DNA of 64,000 nucleotides from Turnera subulata (lineage: Eukaryota > Streptophyta > Magnoliopsida > Malpighiales > Passifloraceae), in NCBI GenBank assembly GCA_028386065.3, contig JAKUCV010004430.1:9823-73822 (forward strand), given 5' to 3'. A model generated the notes under the pieces. The model was not told where the DNA came from and ran no database searches. It saw only the letters and a program-made list of their open reading frames with translations. Below are positions 21,788 through 33,512 of the stretch, in pieces. How positions within the stretch are numbered: the stretch's first letter is position 1; each line of letters begins with the position of its first letter. Position numbers and translations under genes: made by a program.

Positions 21788-22788
21788 AGGGAGCCAGCGT
21801 GCTCATCTGGTCCGGATACCCCAGGATCCTCGTCTTCACAGGCAGATAGTGCCCTCTACTATCCACAGTCGGATCCCTAGACCTAGATGCATGACTCTTT
21901 TTGTTCTTTTTTGACATTTTTTTTACATGTATGCTTATGCTTTCTACATGATGCAACCGTGTATGCAATTTTCCAAAATCATTTAAGCCAGGAATCACGT
22001 TTGTTTAGTTCGGGTATTTGAAAGAAAGCGCGGGCAATGAGTCTTGAGATCATTTGTCTTCCATAAAAAATTCCAACAAATAGTTATGCCCCCGGAATAT
22101 CCAATTCCCTTCTCTTTTCTTTTCTTCTTCCAAATAGCAACCGAGTATGGTGGTGACGAATTCAACTCCTTCGCTCCAAACGATCGTATTGGAAGGCTTG
22201 CACATGAAACATCTCGACAAAAATAAAAGGACCCCCACGACTCAAACTAGAACCTTATCATTCCTAATCGAATTAGGCTAAGAACCGTCATTAATTAGAC
22301 TGGGCTTGTTTCCGAGTTACCTATGTACCAGCGAAAATAGCATTCCAAGTCAATATTTTTTTTTTCAAAAATATTTTTTCCCCAACAATATCGACTAATG
22401 GGACATTGGTCATGAATTTCCTTCCTCTTTTCTTTTTTTCACTTTTTTCTCTTTATTTGTTGTTTTTTATTTTTTCCCTTATTTTTGTGTGAGGAAGAAT
22501 AATTTCACAAGCTAGGCTCTTTATATTTCTTGGATAAAATATATTTTTTTAAGGAATTCATTTTACCGGATCAGGTCGACGTAGTTCATTTTTGTGGTTC
22601 CCAAGCTAATTCGACTAACTTTGATAAGGTTCATGACATATTATATTCATAGAAAAAAACGAGGAACATTTATTCATCCAAGCAAAATTGAAAACAAACA
22701 AAAAAGCACCTAGGGGAAAACAAGACACTCGACTCGATCCTATGGTTAACAACTCCCATTCCTTCTCACATTACTTCCAATCACGCGC

Positions 22789-23270
22789 TTATTCTTCCCT
22801 GAATGCACGAGTCTTCTTCGGGGCGCTAGTGGCGATGAACTCGTTCGGGCGATCTTCATGAACCTCAACTACAAGCACATCATCGTCTTCCTCTGGTTCG
22901 TTTCCTCTTTCAATAGTGTTCATAGCATCATCACGATTCGGTTGTTCATTAGTCTCCAAATCAACACTCCACCCATCCGAATCACCACTCCCTTCTATAG
23001 CCTCCAGATAGTCGTTGAATTCTTTAGCGACTCGCGTATGCTCTTGATAGAGGATAGCGTGTTTGAAGTGGAGTGCCCTTACTACGTCTTCGAGTACACC
23101 ATACTGTCCCATCACTTCTCAGAATTGCCTCATGATCATTTGAGCACATGCATCATCAATTACTATTCCTTGGAGAACCATCGCTTCCAATTTTTCCATC
23201 ATGGTCCGAAGTCAAAGTTGCTCCTTCTGTTGATGTAGGGTACACTCCTCCCACTTTGGTTGCTCGCCCT
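22789..23270 (-). pseudogene. Conserved minus-strand reading frame, unit 1 (unknown function)
   Basis: On the minus strand the frame reads EKGEQPKWEECTLHQQKEQL, then a stop, an LRTMMEKLEAM block, an (M)RQF-stop-EVMGQY block, LEDVVRALHFKHAILYQEHT, an acidic region (NEPEEDDDVLVVEVHEDRP) and ends ..SAPKKTRAFREE. The longest open part is 22789-23115 (108 aa). Unit 2 encodes a related sequence in the same orientation (KQFWDAMGQYALVEDVM), which suggests a real, formerly selected protein. I do not recognise the family. It may be the extra ORF that some Tat/Ogre elements carry upstream of gag, since the Tat 5' LTR at 45224 has the same orientation. Confidence 0.5.
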
Positions 23271-23767
23271 TCTCCATTGGTGCGCTTCCCGGGGACATAC
23301 CTTCGTTGTTGGCACTCCAAGCTCGCTTACCGTAGTTCTTGCACATGGTTCACTGTCGACTACGGAAGTGGAATTCAAGATCTTGTTGCATGGGTTCAAA
23401 GGACGGGCCATTATCAAGAAAGGACATTGTTTCAAAGGGGTATGATCTGGAGGTTGATTCCTGACTTGATGCATTTTAAATTTAAAAATCATGCAACTAT
23501 GTTTTGCAGATGCAGTCCTATGTTCGAATTTACAGAGTAAAGCGAGCATCTATATGTATTTTTTCAAGGAAAAGGATTCTTTAATTGATGGAAAACTTCT
23601 TGCAACTCAGGCTAGCACTAATCTTTCACCTATCAAAGCCATGGAGACCTAATTTTCCACCATTCCTGGTTGACATCATCACGGTATCATCTTAATCATT
23701 GCACTCTCTAAACATCTTTTTTCTTCCCCTCTTCTACAACTTGATTGATTTTCTCCATATAATAGGT

Positions 23768-24055
23768 CCTGGCTACTGAGGTTTCCCGATTTTGGACGAT
23801 GCTTGACGGGCCAAAGCGATCCTGATAGCTCGAGCTATCCGGATACGGGAGTTGACTTCTTGTATTGGGAGAAGGAGGAGGTCTCGTCCCATGCCATTGC
23901 CCCGGAATCCCCGTCCTTCTCGGCCTTCGATATCACCTTCTGCCTCTCGGCCTCCCCCTCGTCCTGTTGATCCTACTTCGGGTGATTTTGAGGATACCAT
24001 TCAAGAACATACTCGACTAGTTTGCCAGCCTCGGAGCAAGAAGAGACGGTCTTGA
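23768..24055 (+). pseudogene. Plus-strand C-terminal coding remnant, unit 2
   Basis: Begins TEVSRFWTMLDGPKR and, after a one-base frame change, continues as a Pro/Arg/Ser-rich tail (RPMPLPRNPRPSRPS) ending KKRRS at 24055. Unit 1 has the counterpart SEVSRLWRALGRDKATLTAH (16497-16560). Both copies follow an AG preceded by pyrimidine-rich or TA-rich sequence, so they may be last exons. Product unknown. Confidence 0.35.
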
Positions 24056-25317
24056 TTGATGGATGTATGTCTTATCTAAGTCCATGGATTTTAGTGGGAT
24101 TACTCCTCTTTCTTTCCTTCTCCTGTGCATGTATGCATGTCCTCATGTCTAGACACATGTACTTTGATCAGAATACTCTGTATGAATGCATGTCTATTTC
24201 TCTTATCCTTGAGATGCAACTATGTATGCAATTTTGAAAACTACCGAATCATGCGCCATGAGCACCGGGATAGGTAGGTATTGGGGCTAGAAAGATTTTT
24301 CACAAGGTTGCATAGAACACATACTCCTCTTTATTGGGTTTATCACAGAAAGCCATTTCAAGCAAGGATTTTCATGAAAATGAGCATGCCCCCCCAAATC
24401 TCCCCAAGCACCAATTAGCCTTAACTTTTGCCTAGGCCGCCCTTTCGGGTTTTCAACCTAGCAGGCATGTCCTAACTTTTGACTAGATCATCTTTTTGGG
24501 TTTTAAATCTAGCGGACTAGTTCCCCTCTCATTCTCCATTTTCTTTCACTATCATCCTCTGAGGATGGCAGTCAAATTTACCCAGGTGATGGCGAGTTCC
24601 ATGTCTTTTCATTTTATGGTGACACTTTTCTGGTGATGGCTTGATTTTGGTCCTTCTTTAACTTAACAACATGACTAAGGACACCACCTTTGAGCATTGG
24701 AGGAGGTCTTCTCAATAGATGGAATCCAAACCTAAACCTTATTATCTTTTACCAACCTAGCTTAGGAACCAAATTTTATTTAGACCGAGCTCTTTAATAG
24801 AGTTACCTATGTACCAGTAGAAAATAACGTTCATTTTTTTCAAATCACAAGGAAGTGCTTTTCCTCGAGAAGTTCAAATGACACAGTGGTTGTGGGTGCA
24901 CATATCCTTTTCCCCTCTTTTCTCTTCCTTTTTTTTTTTGCTCTTTTTTTTAGGGAAATGACCTCAGAAGCCAGGCTTGTTAATTCAAGACAAAGTATTT
25001 GATTTGAAATAGATTTGATTTACTGGATCAGGTCTTCGTAGTTCATTCTATGGTTCCCAAGCTAAGTTGATAAATTCCAATGAGATTTAAGACATCATCT
25101 TCATAAATAAGAGGATACAAACATCCATTACACGAATACTAATGAAAAAGACACTGATTAAAGACAGATAACATTGACCCTTGAAGGAGAAGTTAACATG
25201 GACATACTTCATCCCTCTTTTATTTTGAGAAAAGAAAAACAGGCTTGACATTTTGAAACCCCTAAACCTTCTTATCCTCCTCATTAGCCATTCTAAGCAT
25301 CCTCCCCCATTACCCAT

Positions 25318-25850
25318 TCAATCTTGCCTGGGTACACAAGCTTTCTTCGTGGGACTATAGTGATGGTTTCCTTCGGGTCATCATGTTAGGCTTCGACCAT
25401 CATTGTCTCGTCTCCCATCCTTTGACTGTCTTCATCTTCCTTATCATTCATCATGCCTTCATGCAATTTTGAGTGTTCCTCGGATCTTGAAACATCAATT
25501 CAATCATCCCACTTGCTTTCCCTTAGCTCCTAGATTCATTCCCAAAGACTTTCTTTCGCCTGGATGCTTTCTCGAGTGAGTGCGGCATTCTGGAGTTGGA
25601 TGCCCCTCATCACATCTTCAACAAGTGCATATTGTCCCATGGCATCCCAAAACTGCTTCACGGCTACTTAGGCAAGTGGTTGGCCTAATAAGACCCCACG
25701 AAGGATTGTTTCTTCTAACTAGCCCATCAAAGTCCGGAAGGTTGATTGCACCTTTTTCTCTTGTTGAAAACTCTGGTCTTCGAAAATTGGGAAATCATCT
25801 TCCGTCAGCTTCCCCTTCACATTCTTTCTTGTGCCAGTAGTGCTCTCCAA
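25318..25850 (-). pseudogene. Conserved minus-strand reading frame, unit 2 (unknown function)
   Basis: Homologue of the 22789-23270 frame. Readable blocks on the minus strand are QQEKKVQSTFRTLMG, VKQFWDAMGQYALVEDVM, RGIQLQNAALTRESIQAKE, an acidic stretch, and PKETITIVPRRKLVYPGKIE near the end. Stops interrupt it at least three times. The blocks that match unit 1 (QFW-MGQY-LEDV, PRRK/APKK tail) are what makes the frame credible. Confidence 0.45.
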
Positions 25851-26141
25851 CTAGTTAGCATGCTCATTCCTGATAGTTTCTCTTGACTGCCAAAAGTGGA
25901 GAAGTGGGTCTTAGTGCCTTACTCAAATGGGTTCAAAAAGAAGGCTAGCAACAAATGGTTGGATAGGACATGGGCTGACTCTTGATTCAGCATACAATCT
26001 TTTCTTAAACTTAACGCAAAACGACATGTGTTATGCAATCCTAACTTCTCAAATTCTTAGGGCAACTGGGCATCCACTCAAATTATCAAGGTGAACCTCC
26101 TTTGAGTTTTGGTAGACCACCGCTTGAAAACATGGAACTTC

Positions 26142-27656
26142 TGTTAGTGTAATATGCCCAAAAGCCAATCAATGGATGATTGCTTGTAGTCATGTATACA
26201 CATTAAGGTTATTCCAATAAATATCGTTTATGAGATAAACGCTTGCACATATTTATAACCCTAGAATATTTTATATTCTTAAATGTCCCTAGTCGATTAT
26301 TATTATGGATGGGTTGTAACAATAAATTAAGACTAGCGTATGTTGAGAATTTATATGTGATATGAATTCTACATACGGGTACAAGTTAGAGAACCTGTGG
26401 ACTGGACCGACCCACATATGAATGTTATATGATTGTCATTAGTGGTTTTTATATGTATTGTCCTTTGACCTGAGATCATCAAGGTTCCCAACATATGTGT
26501 TATATACTTTGATATTATTCCTAGTCATCCGTAACTGGGTGGACTTAAGGGTAATCATTGGGTATATCATAAATGTGTAGTGGGTTTTGTATGATCTAGA
26601 GGGGATTCGTCCAACCCATATAACGGGTATATTATCGGATGGTTTCTTGATAGAGTTGAACCGTAAATGCATGGCCATGCTCGGATTGTGATATGTGATA
26701 TCACTCGTATCCGTTTTACACGGTTAACTCGAGGATCAAGAAACCGAGATTAAACATATGCGAGATTGACATATTCCATGTCTCGTGTTCAATCTTGATA
26801 ATGGGACGAAGGGACGATGACATGTTCGCGAGGCATAGAGAATCAGTACTGATCTTGTCGTTCGGGTAGCAATGATGTGTTGCTAGACGCCGCTCTTTGC
26901 TTATAATTGTAAAATGAGATTTTACGATTATTGTCGGACGTTACAAGTGCCTACAGGGTCACACACTTAGAGCCGTTGATTCGAGCAGGTGGTTGAACCA
27001 TGGTTCGACCGGGTGTGGTTGGACCGCAGTTGGACCGTGGTTGGACCAGGGTCGTTTTGGGCTGGTTTGGTTCAATAAAAGTCAGAATTATTGAACCAAA
27101 CCTTAGTGCATGTGATGTGGAATCCCATTAGTGGAGACATGATTATGTGGAGACATAATGATGAAAGATAATGGGCCGATGTGTTGGCCATTATTCCCAT
27201 TGTCTCTTAGCACTAATTGGAGTTGAGTAATCAGATTACTCTAGTCTTCTTCTTCATCACTTGAGTCTGAAAATTCAGAGTATTCACCCTAGAGAGAGCT
27301 TGAGAGAGTCTTGAGTTTCAGACACACCTTCTTTGAGAAAGAAGAGAGAAACACCACAACCACACAGCTCCCGAATTTCCGCAGCTAGCACCGCGACCGG
27401 GAGAGCTCGGGTTGGAGATCGTGTGACAGTTTCTGGCTATCACGGTTCGTGTGGATACCGTAGAGGAGCGAGATTTTCATCTGGCTCTTACTGATTCGGC
27501 ATCTATACTTGGGTGAAAGACCTCAACCGAACCAGGTATGTAAAATTCTTAAAACTCGGTTTAGCTATCTTCACTTGGATCCTCCATATGTATCCAGTTT
27601 TTCCGCTGCATTTATGTTTGCATTTGAGTGTCAATTGCATGTCCCGAATACTTATA
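26142..27656 (+). repeat. 5' LTR of copia copy D
   Basis: 1515 bp, ending CTTATA (CTTACA in the 3' LTR). It matches 32721-33512 plus 42409-43138 and, inverted, 59901-61424. At 26990-27065 it carries several GGTTGGACC/GGTTCGACC repeats that vary in order among the LTR copies. Small ORFs inside are not shared as proteins. Confidence 0.9.
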
Positions 27657-27671
27657 GTGGTAGCGGAGCCA
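27657..27671 (+). other. Primer-binding site of copia copy D
   Basis: GTGGTAGCGGAGCC directly follows the 5' LTR and is a variant of the initiator-Met tRNA complement. Confidence 0.7.
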
Positions 27672-28035
27672 CCTTGTGAAGTTCTAAACCGAATAGATGT
27701 GCATATGTGTGATATGCCATATTAATTTGTATGTTCAATTAGTATATGTGATATGCTGAGTTCATTTTGGTGTATGTGATATGCTGAATCCGTTTGTATA
27801 TAAGTGTTATATTATGAACATGCTAGTATATGAGATATGCTGAATTCATTTTGTATATATGATGTGTTAAATGAATTGTGTACATGTTGTTGTGTTTTTG
27901 TTGAAAATGTTTTGACAACATTGGTATGAGATATCAATCAAGGTGTTCTTGGCAGTAAGTCGAAGAGTTCGACTAAGAAAAACCGAGTGTCGATTTGTGT
28001 ATAGAACGATTGTCGTTCTTGTACAGCCAGGCCAC

Positions 28036-28860
28036 AACATCGATGTTTGTGAGACAAACATCGATGTTAGCATGAAGTTTAGCCTTGGCCGAGCCTTCAT
28101 AACATCGATGTTGTGTGACCAACATCGATGTTCTGATGAAGGTTGGTCTCGGCTGAACATTCATAACATCGATGTTGTGTGACCAACATCGATGTTCTAA
28201 TGCAAAATTCTCAAAACATCGATGTTTAAGAGTTAAACATTGATGTTATTTTGAGCTCGGCCAAAATTGATTTGAAGTTCCAGAACTCTCATAACATCGA
28301 TGTTGTAGAGTCCAACATCGATGTTCTTGAGTTTCAGAAGTTCTAACATCGATGTTTAGTTATCAACATCGATGTTCTGCGGATTCGCAAACTTCAAACA
28401 TCGATGGTTAAGGGTTAAACATCGATGTTCTAGAATACAGTAACTTCAACAGCGAATTCGGGGCAGAAGAAGGCCGAATTGGTGTCTGGCTTGAACAGGA
28501 AAGTTGTAGATTTACTTCTTAGCTTTCCAGGGACACCAAGATCGCACCAAACTAAGCTCTACAGCTCTAGATATGGCCGAAATACTTAGTACTACCAAAA
28601 TCTTGAAACTTTCAGAATCTCAACAACATCGATGTTTGAAAGTTCAACATCGATGTTATTGAGTTACTGCCAAATAGTTTGGAGTTCAAGAATCTCAACA
28701 ACACCGATGTTTAAGAGTTGAACATCGATGTTATTGAGCTACTGCCAAGTTGTTGGGGGGAATCAGATTCTCACAACATCGATGTTTCAAAGATAAACAT
28801 CGATGTTCACTTGTAATTTTGGTTTCCAAATTTACAAACATCAATGTATGATTCATCAAG
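28036..28860. repeat. Array of paired AACATCGATGTT palindromes in the copia leader
   Basis: About ten pairs of the 12-mer. The first three pairs start at 28036/28057, 28101/28121 and 28165/28185, so members of a pair are 20-21 bp apart and pairs recur about every 65 bp. Spacer words GAGCTACTGCCAA and GAGCTCGGCCAAAA also occur between repeats in Sirevirus copy C LTRs. A ~170-bp non-repeat segment at 28440-28610 interrupts the array. ORFs through the array are artefacts. Confidence 0.85.
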
Positions 28861-29519
28861 AACTTGCATGTAATGTATAGGAATAATATGTTGATGCAAA
28901 TATTAAGTTCTTAGTTGCCTTCCATGATAAGCACTCATCATTGCTTAGATCAACAATTGGTAGGTTTTGCCAAAGCAAGGTGCCATTTTTTATCCTAGTG
29001 AGGTGCGACGCGATAATAATAATATCGGAACTGCTTATTATGGTGATGAACTTAACTAGGTCATCTTAATAGGATTAAGGACCTAGAGGCAAGGAGTTGA
29101 GCTAAGTCTATAAGACAGACTAGAACAAGTGTTGTTTACTCAACTATGAGTTACATGAGATGTAATTGACAAGAGTTATCTACCTAAATAACTATTGACT
29201 TAAGCGATCAGCCAAAGCTGACTTACCTTGTAGTGAAATATGGATCTTGGCCTACTTACATGATTGTCTTGATTTATGTAGTAGGAGTATCATTTAATAC
29301 AATTCCTTGTTAAATGATTTTGTATGCATGACTATTTTTGTGTGAGTTAATCGTTGTTGTAGAATTTTCATGACACAAAACACTAGCACAATATCACTGC
29401 GATCGGTCCTTTAGAAGGAAAAGTAGAATAGGAATAACTTCCTAAAATGGTATCGTTAATTTGAGGATAGTCCTCAAACAAGAAAAGAAATTGTATGTCC
29501 TCGAAGGGCTTGTTCCAAA
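28861..29519 (+). other. Leader downstream of the array, no recognisable gene
   Basis: Between the array and the gag remnant I see no ORF above background and no strong repeat. It probably belongs to the 5' untranslated leader or a lost gag start. Confidence 0.4.
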
Positions 29520-30236
29520 GGAACCGGCGCCTAGTGCTTCTAGGGCAGGAAGGGATGCTTAGAAGAAGCGTCTTGATGATGCATTAGATGCATCATGCCT
29601 TATACTGATAACCATGGACTTTGAGCTTCAGTAGCAACATGAGAAAATGGGGGCTTCGATATGATTGAACACCTAAAACTGCTCTTTGAGGAGCAAGCAT
29701 GACATGAGAGGTATGAGACCTCTAAGGCATTGTTCCAATGCAGGATGGAAGAGTCCGGCCATTGGAAACACAACCGCCCTATTTACCTTGAGAAGGTGAA
29801 GGATCAGAAGGGAAGTAAGACTTCCACTTCAGCTATTTATGTTATAGAAGCTAATATCTCTATCTCTACATCATGGGTATAAGATACCGGATGTGGTTTT
29901 CACATTTGTGTAAATGTGAAGGAACTGAGAAAGAGTAGGAGATTGGCAAAAGGTGAGATAGACCTGCGTGTGGAAAATGGAGCAAGAGTTGCTGCATTAG
30001 CCGTAGGAACTTACTACCTTACCTTACTGAGTGGTTTGGTTTTAGAACTAGACGATTGTTATTATGTATCGATCATAAGCAGGAATTTGATTTCTGTGTC
30101 TTGTCTTGACAAGAAAGGTTTTTCATTTGTAATAAAGAACAATTGTTGTTCTATTAATTTCAATGATGTTTATTATGGTGGTGCGTATTTAAGCAATGGT
30201 TTGTGTGTTCTTAACCTAAAAAATCGCGATCTATAA
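29520..30236 (+). pseudogene. Copia gag-protease remnant with large internal deletion
   Basis: A gag piece (KRLDDALDASCLILITMDFELQ, the block normally followed by QHE and an EEQARxER-like helix) is joined after a deletion to the protease, where a WV-stop-DTGCGFHICVN block shows the DTG active site at about 29888. The frame then stays open from 29916 (LRVENGARVAALAVGTY, LDDCYYVSIISRNLIS). Most of gag and its zinc knuckle are missing, and several stops occur before the protease. Confidence 0.75.
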
Positions 30237-30258
30237 CGTTAATACGAAGAAGGTTAGA

Positions 30259-31140
30259 ATGAACGATTCTAATGAAACCTATCTTAGGCATTGTCGATTG
30301 GGCAATATAAACGAGACTCGTATTTCTAAACTCCATAAAGATGGACTTTTAGACTCATTTGATTTTGAATCATTTGAGACATGTGAGTCATGTTTGTTAG
30401 GCAAGAAGACGAAGGCTCCTTTTGCTGGTAAAGGTGAAAGGGCTTCGGACTTGTTAGGTCTTATACATAGTGATGTATGCGGACCTATGTCGACACAAGC
30501 TAGAGGTGGATTTCAATACTTCATTACATTTACTGATGATTTCAGTAGATATGGCTATGTGTATCTAATGAAACACAAGTCAGAATCCTTTGAAAAGTTC
30601 AAAGAATTCAAGAATGAAGTACAGAATCAACTCGCGAAAAGTATTAAAATGCTTCGATCAGATCGAGGAGGTGAATACTTAGGCTGAGAATTTCTTGATC
30701 ATCTAAAGGAGTGTGGTATAGTATCACAGCTCACTCCACCGGGTACGCCTCAATGGAATGGTGTATCCGAAAGTAGGAATTGAACCTTGTTAGACATGGT
30801 TCGTTCGATGATGAGTCAAGCTGACCTTCCTTCTTCTTTTTGGGGACATGCATTATTTAGTGTTGCATTTACACTTAACCGTGTTCCATCTAAATCCGTC
30901 GAAAAGACACCATATGAGATATGGACTGGGAGGCGTCCCAATTTGTCTTTTATGAGAATTTGGGGTTGTAAGGCTTACGTGAGACGTGAAGCATCAGATA
31001 AACTCGGCCCTAAATCCGACAAGTGCCTCTTTGTAGGATACCCTAAGGAAACTAAAGAGTATTATTTCTACCATCCCACCGAGAACAAAGTGTTTGTTGC
31101 TCGGACTGCTATTTTTCTAGAAAGAGAATTTATTTCTAGA
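30259..31140 (+). pseudogene. Copia integrase (copy D), broken
   Basis: A zinc-binding start (YLRHCRLGNINETRISKLHKD, CESCLLGKK) has the second His of HHCC replaced by Asn (GNIN where the relative at 63880 has GHIN). The catalytic core follows with LIHSDVCGPM, a YFITFTDDFSRYGYVYLMKH block and RSDRGGEYL. A TGA at 30685 and another stop in the ESRN-stop block (30781) break the frame. The C-terminal part (FWGHALFSVAFTLNRVPSKS, KIWTGRRPNLS-like) is open to 31455. Confidence 0.85.
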
Positions 31141-32310
31141 AGAATCAGTGGGAGGAAAATAGAACTCGAAGAAGTTCGAGATAATGAGGCAAAGATGGAA
31201 CAAGGACAGGAACCACAAGCTGTTGTGGATGAGAATCTTGTGCCTATAACACATGGACCGCGTAGTTCGGATAGGACTCGGTACGAGCCTGAGAGATATG
31301 GATTTCTCATGACTCATACTGGAGACGTGATGCTCATAGATGAGGATGAGCCCACTTCCTATCAGCAGGCCATTACGGGTCAGGACTCCAAGAAGTGGCT
31401 AGAAGCCATGAAGTTGGAAATGGAATCCATGTATCAAAACAAGGTATGGACATAGGTTGATCCACCTGAAGGGGTAAAACCCATAGGGTGCAAGTGGGTC
31501 TTTAAGAAAAGACCGACATTGATGGTAATGTGATTACCTATAAAGGGCGATTGGTGGCAAAAGGTTTTAAGCAAGTTCTTGGTATTGACTATGATGAAAC
31601 TTTCTCATCATTTGCCATGGTAAAATCCATCTGGATTCTATTGGCTATAGCGGCATACTATGATTATGAGATATGGCAAATGGATGTGAAAATCGCTTTC
31701 CTTAACGAAAATCTTTTAGAGGATGTGTACATGACACAACTTGAAGGTTTTGTCGATCCAGAGAATGTCATTATGGTATGCAATTTGTAGAGATCCATTT
31801 ATGGATTGAAACAAGCTTCTAGGAGTTGGAATCTTCATTTTAATAATGTGATCAAAGAGTTTGGTTTCATTAAGAACGAAGATGAACCATGTGTTTACAA
31901 GAAGGTTAGTGAGAGCACTATTGTTTTCTTGTTGTTGTATGTTGATGACAGCCTACTCATTGGGAATGATATTCTGACACTACAGTCTGTAAAGGCTAGG
32001 TTAACAAAGAATTTCTCGATGAAGGACTTAGGAGAAGCTGCCTAAGTGTTAGGTATAAAGATCTATAGAGATAGATCGGAAAAACGCTTCTCGGGCTAAG
32101 TCAAAGTACGTATATTGATAAGGTGCTAAAGAGGTTTAGCATGCAAGATTCCAAGAAAGGAATCTTGCCCTTGTCACATGGCATATCTCTCTCAAAGAAT
32201 CAATGTCCTAGTACATCTAAGGAGAGAGAGTGGATGAGTAAAATTCCTTATGCTTCTGCAACAGGATCTATCATGTATGCCATGCTATGTACTTGACCGG
32301 ATGTCGCTTA
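31141..32310 (+). pseudogene. Copia reverse transcriptase (copy D), broken
   Basis: Linker and RT: RYGFLMTHTGDVMLIDEDEP, QQAITGQDSKKWLEAMK, then a TAG at 31453. After a one-base shift comes RLVAKGFKQVLGIDYDETFS and WQMDVKIAFLNE (first catalytic Asp), then YGLKQASRSWN, then LLYVDDSLLIGND, the YVDD active site at about 31938-31950. Stops at 31788, 32043 and 32296 leave no complete enzyme. Confidence 0.85.
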
Positions 32311-32720
32311 TGCTTTGAGTGTCACAAGCAGATATCAAACTGATCCCAGTGAGAGTCACTGGACAGCAGTTAAGAACATCCTTAAGTACTTGAGAAGGAC
32401 TAAGGATGCATTCCTAGTTTACGGAAGCGTTGATGAGCTTGTTGTAAAGTGTTACACAGATGCTAGCTTCCAAACCGATAGGGGTGATTTTAGATCGCAG
32501 TCAGGTTATTTGTTTTTGTCTTGGAGGTGGTGCTGTTTGCTGGAAGAGTTCCAAGCAGGGAACAGTTACCGACTATACAACTGTAGCTGTGCAAAGTTCC
32601 TTCCGAGAACAATGTAACAGACCCGTTGACTAAGTCTCTCACACAGCAGAAGCATGATGGTCATGCTATATTCATTGGTATTAGAAACATGTATGATTGG
32701 CTTTAGTGCAAGTGGGAGAT
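32311..32720 (+). pseudogene. Copia RNase H (copy D), truncated, and polypurine tract
   Basis: Reads SVTSRYQTDPSESHWTAVKN, LKYLRRTKDAFLVYGS and YTDASFQTDRGDF, then a frameshift near 32515 and a deletion that removes the ADST-TEAEY part. The tail around 32600-32640 encodes a TKSLTQQKHDGH-like end. The polypurine tract AAGTGGGAGAT ends at 32720. Confidence 0.8.
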
Positions 32721-33512
32721 TGTTAATGTAATATGCCCAAAAGCCAATCAATGGATGATTGCTTGTAGTCATTTATACATATTATGGTTATTCCAATAAA
32801 TATTGTTTATGAGATAAACGCTTGCACAAATTTATAACCCTAGAATATTTTATATTCTTAAATGTCCCTAGTCGATTATTATTATGGATGGGTTGTAATG
32901 ATAAATTAAGACTAGCATATGTTGAGAATTTATATGTGATATGAATTCTACATACGGGTACAAGTTAGAGAACTTGTGGATTGGACCGACCCACATAAGA
33001 ACGCTACATGGAACGTTATATGATTGTCATTAGTGGTTCTTATATGTATTGTCCTTTGACCTGAGATCATCAAGGTTCCCAACATATGAGTTATATACTT
33101 TGATATTATTCCTAGTCATCCGTAATTGGGTGGACTTAAGGGTAATCATTGGGTATATCATAAATGTGTAGTGGGTTTTGTATGATCTAGAGGGGATTCG
33201 TCCAACCCATATAACGGGTATATTATCGGATAGTTTCTTGATAGAGTTGAACCGTAAATGCATGGCCATGCTCGGATTGTGATATGTGATATCACTCGTA
33301 TCCATTTTACACGGTTAACTCGAGGATCAAGAAACCGAGATTGAACATATGCGAGATTGACATATTCCATGTCTCGTGTTCAATCTTGATAATGGGACGA
33401 AGGGACGATGACATGTTCGCGAGGTATAGAGAATCAGTACTGATCTTGTCGTTCGGGTAGCAATGATGTGTTGCTAGACGCCGCTCTTTGCTTATAACTG
33501 TAAAATGAGATT

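Larger units (their letters stand above)
16485..23760. repeat. Unit 1 of a diverged ~2.3-kb duplicated region (Tat-like), interrupted
   Basis: Consists of 16485-16592 joined to 21788-23760 around the deleted Sirevirus. It is collinear with unit 2: a plus-strand SEVSRLWR block; a TATGCAATTTT segment (21971); a TTACCTATGTACCAG segment (22317); a pyrimidine-rich stretch; a GGATCAGGTC..CGTAGTTCAT segment (22570) followed by GGTTCCCAAGCTAA; and a conserved minus-strand reading frame. The ACCTATGTACC and CGTAGTT words resemble segments in the Tat/Ogre LTR at 43978-44020. The unit may therefore be leader or LTR-derived sequence of that element (inference). Confidence 0.55.
23761..26141. repeat. Unit 2 of the diverged ~2.3-kb duplicated region
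   Basis: Repeats the layout of unit 1: a TEVSRFW block (23775), a TATGCAATTTT segment (24225), TTACCTATGTACCAG (24804), a pyrimidine-rich stretch, GGATCAGGTCTTCGTAGTTC (25026) followed by GGTTCCCAAGCTAA, and a minus-strand reading frame. It ends at the copia insertion (26142) and resumes at 43144. Confidence 0.55.
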
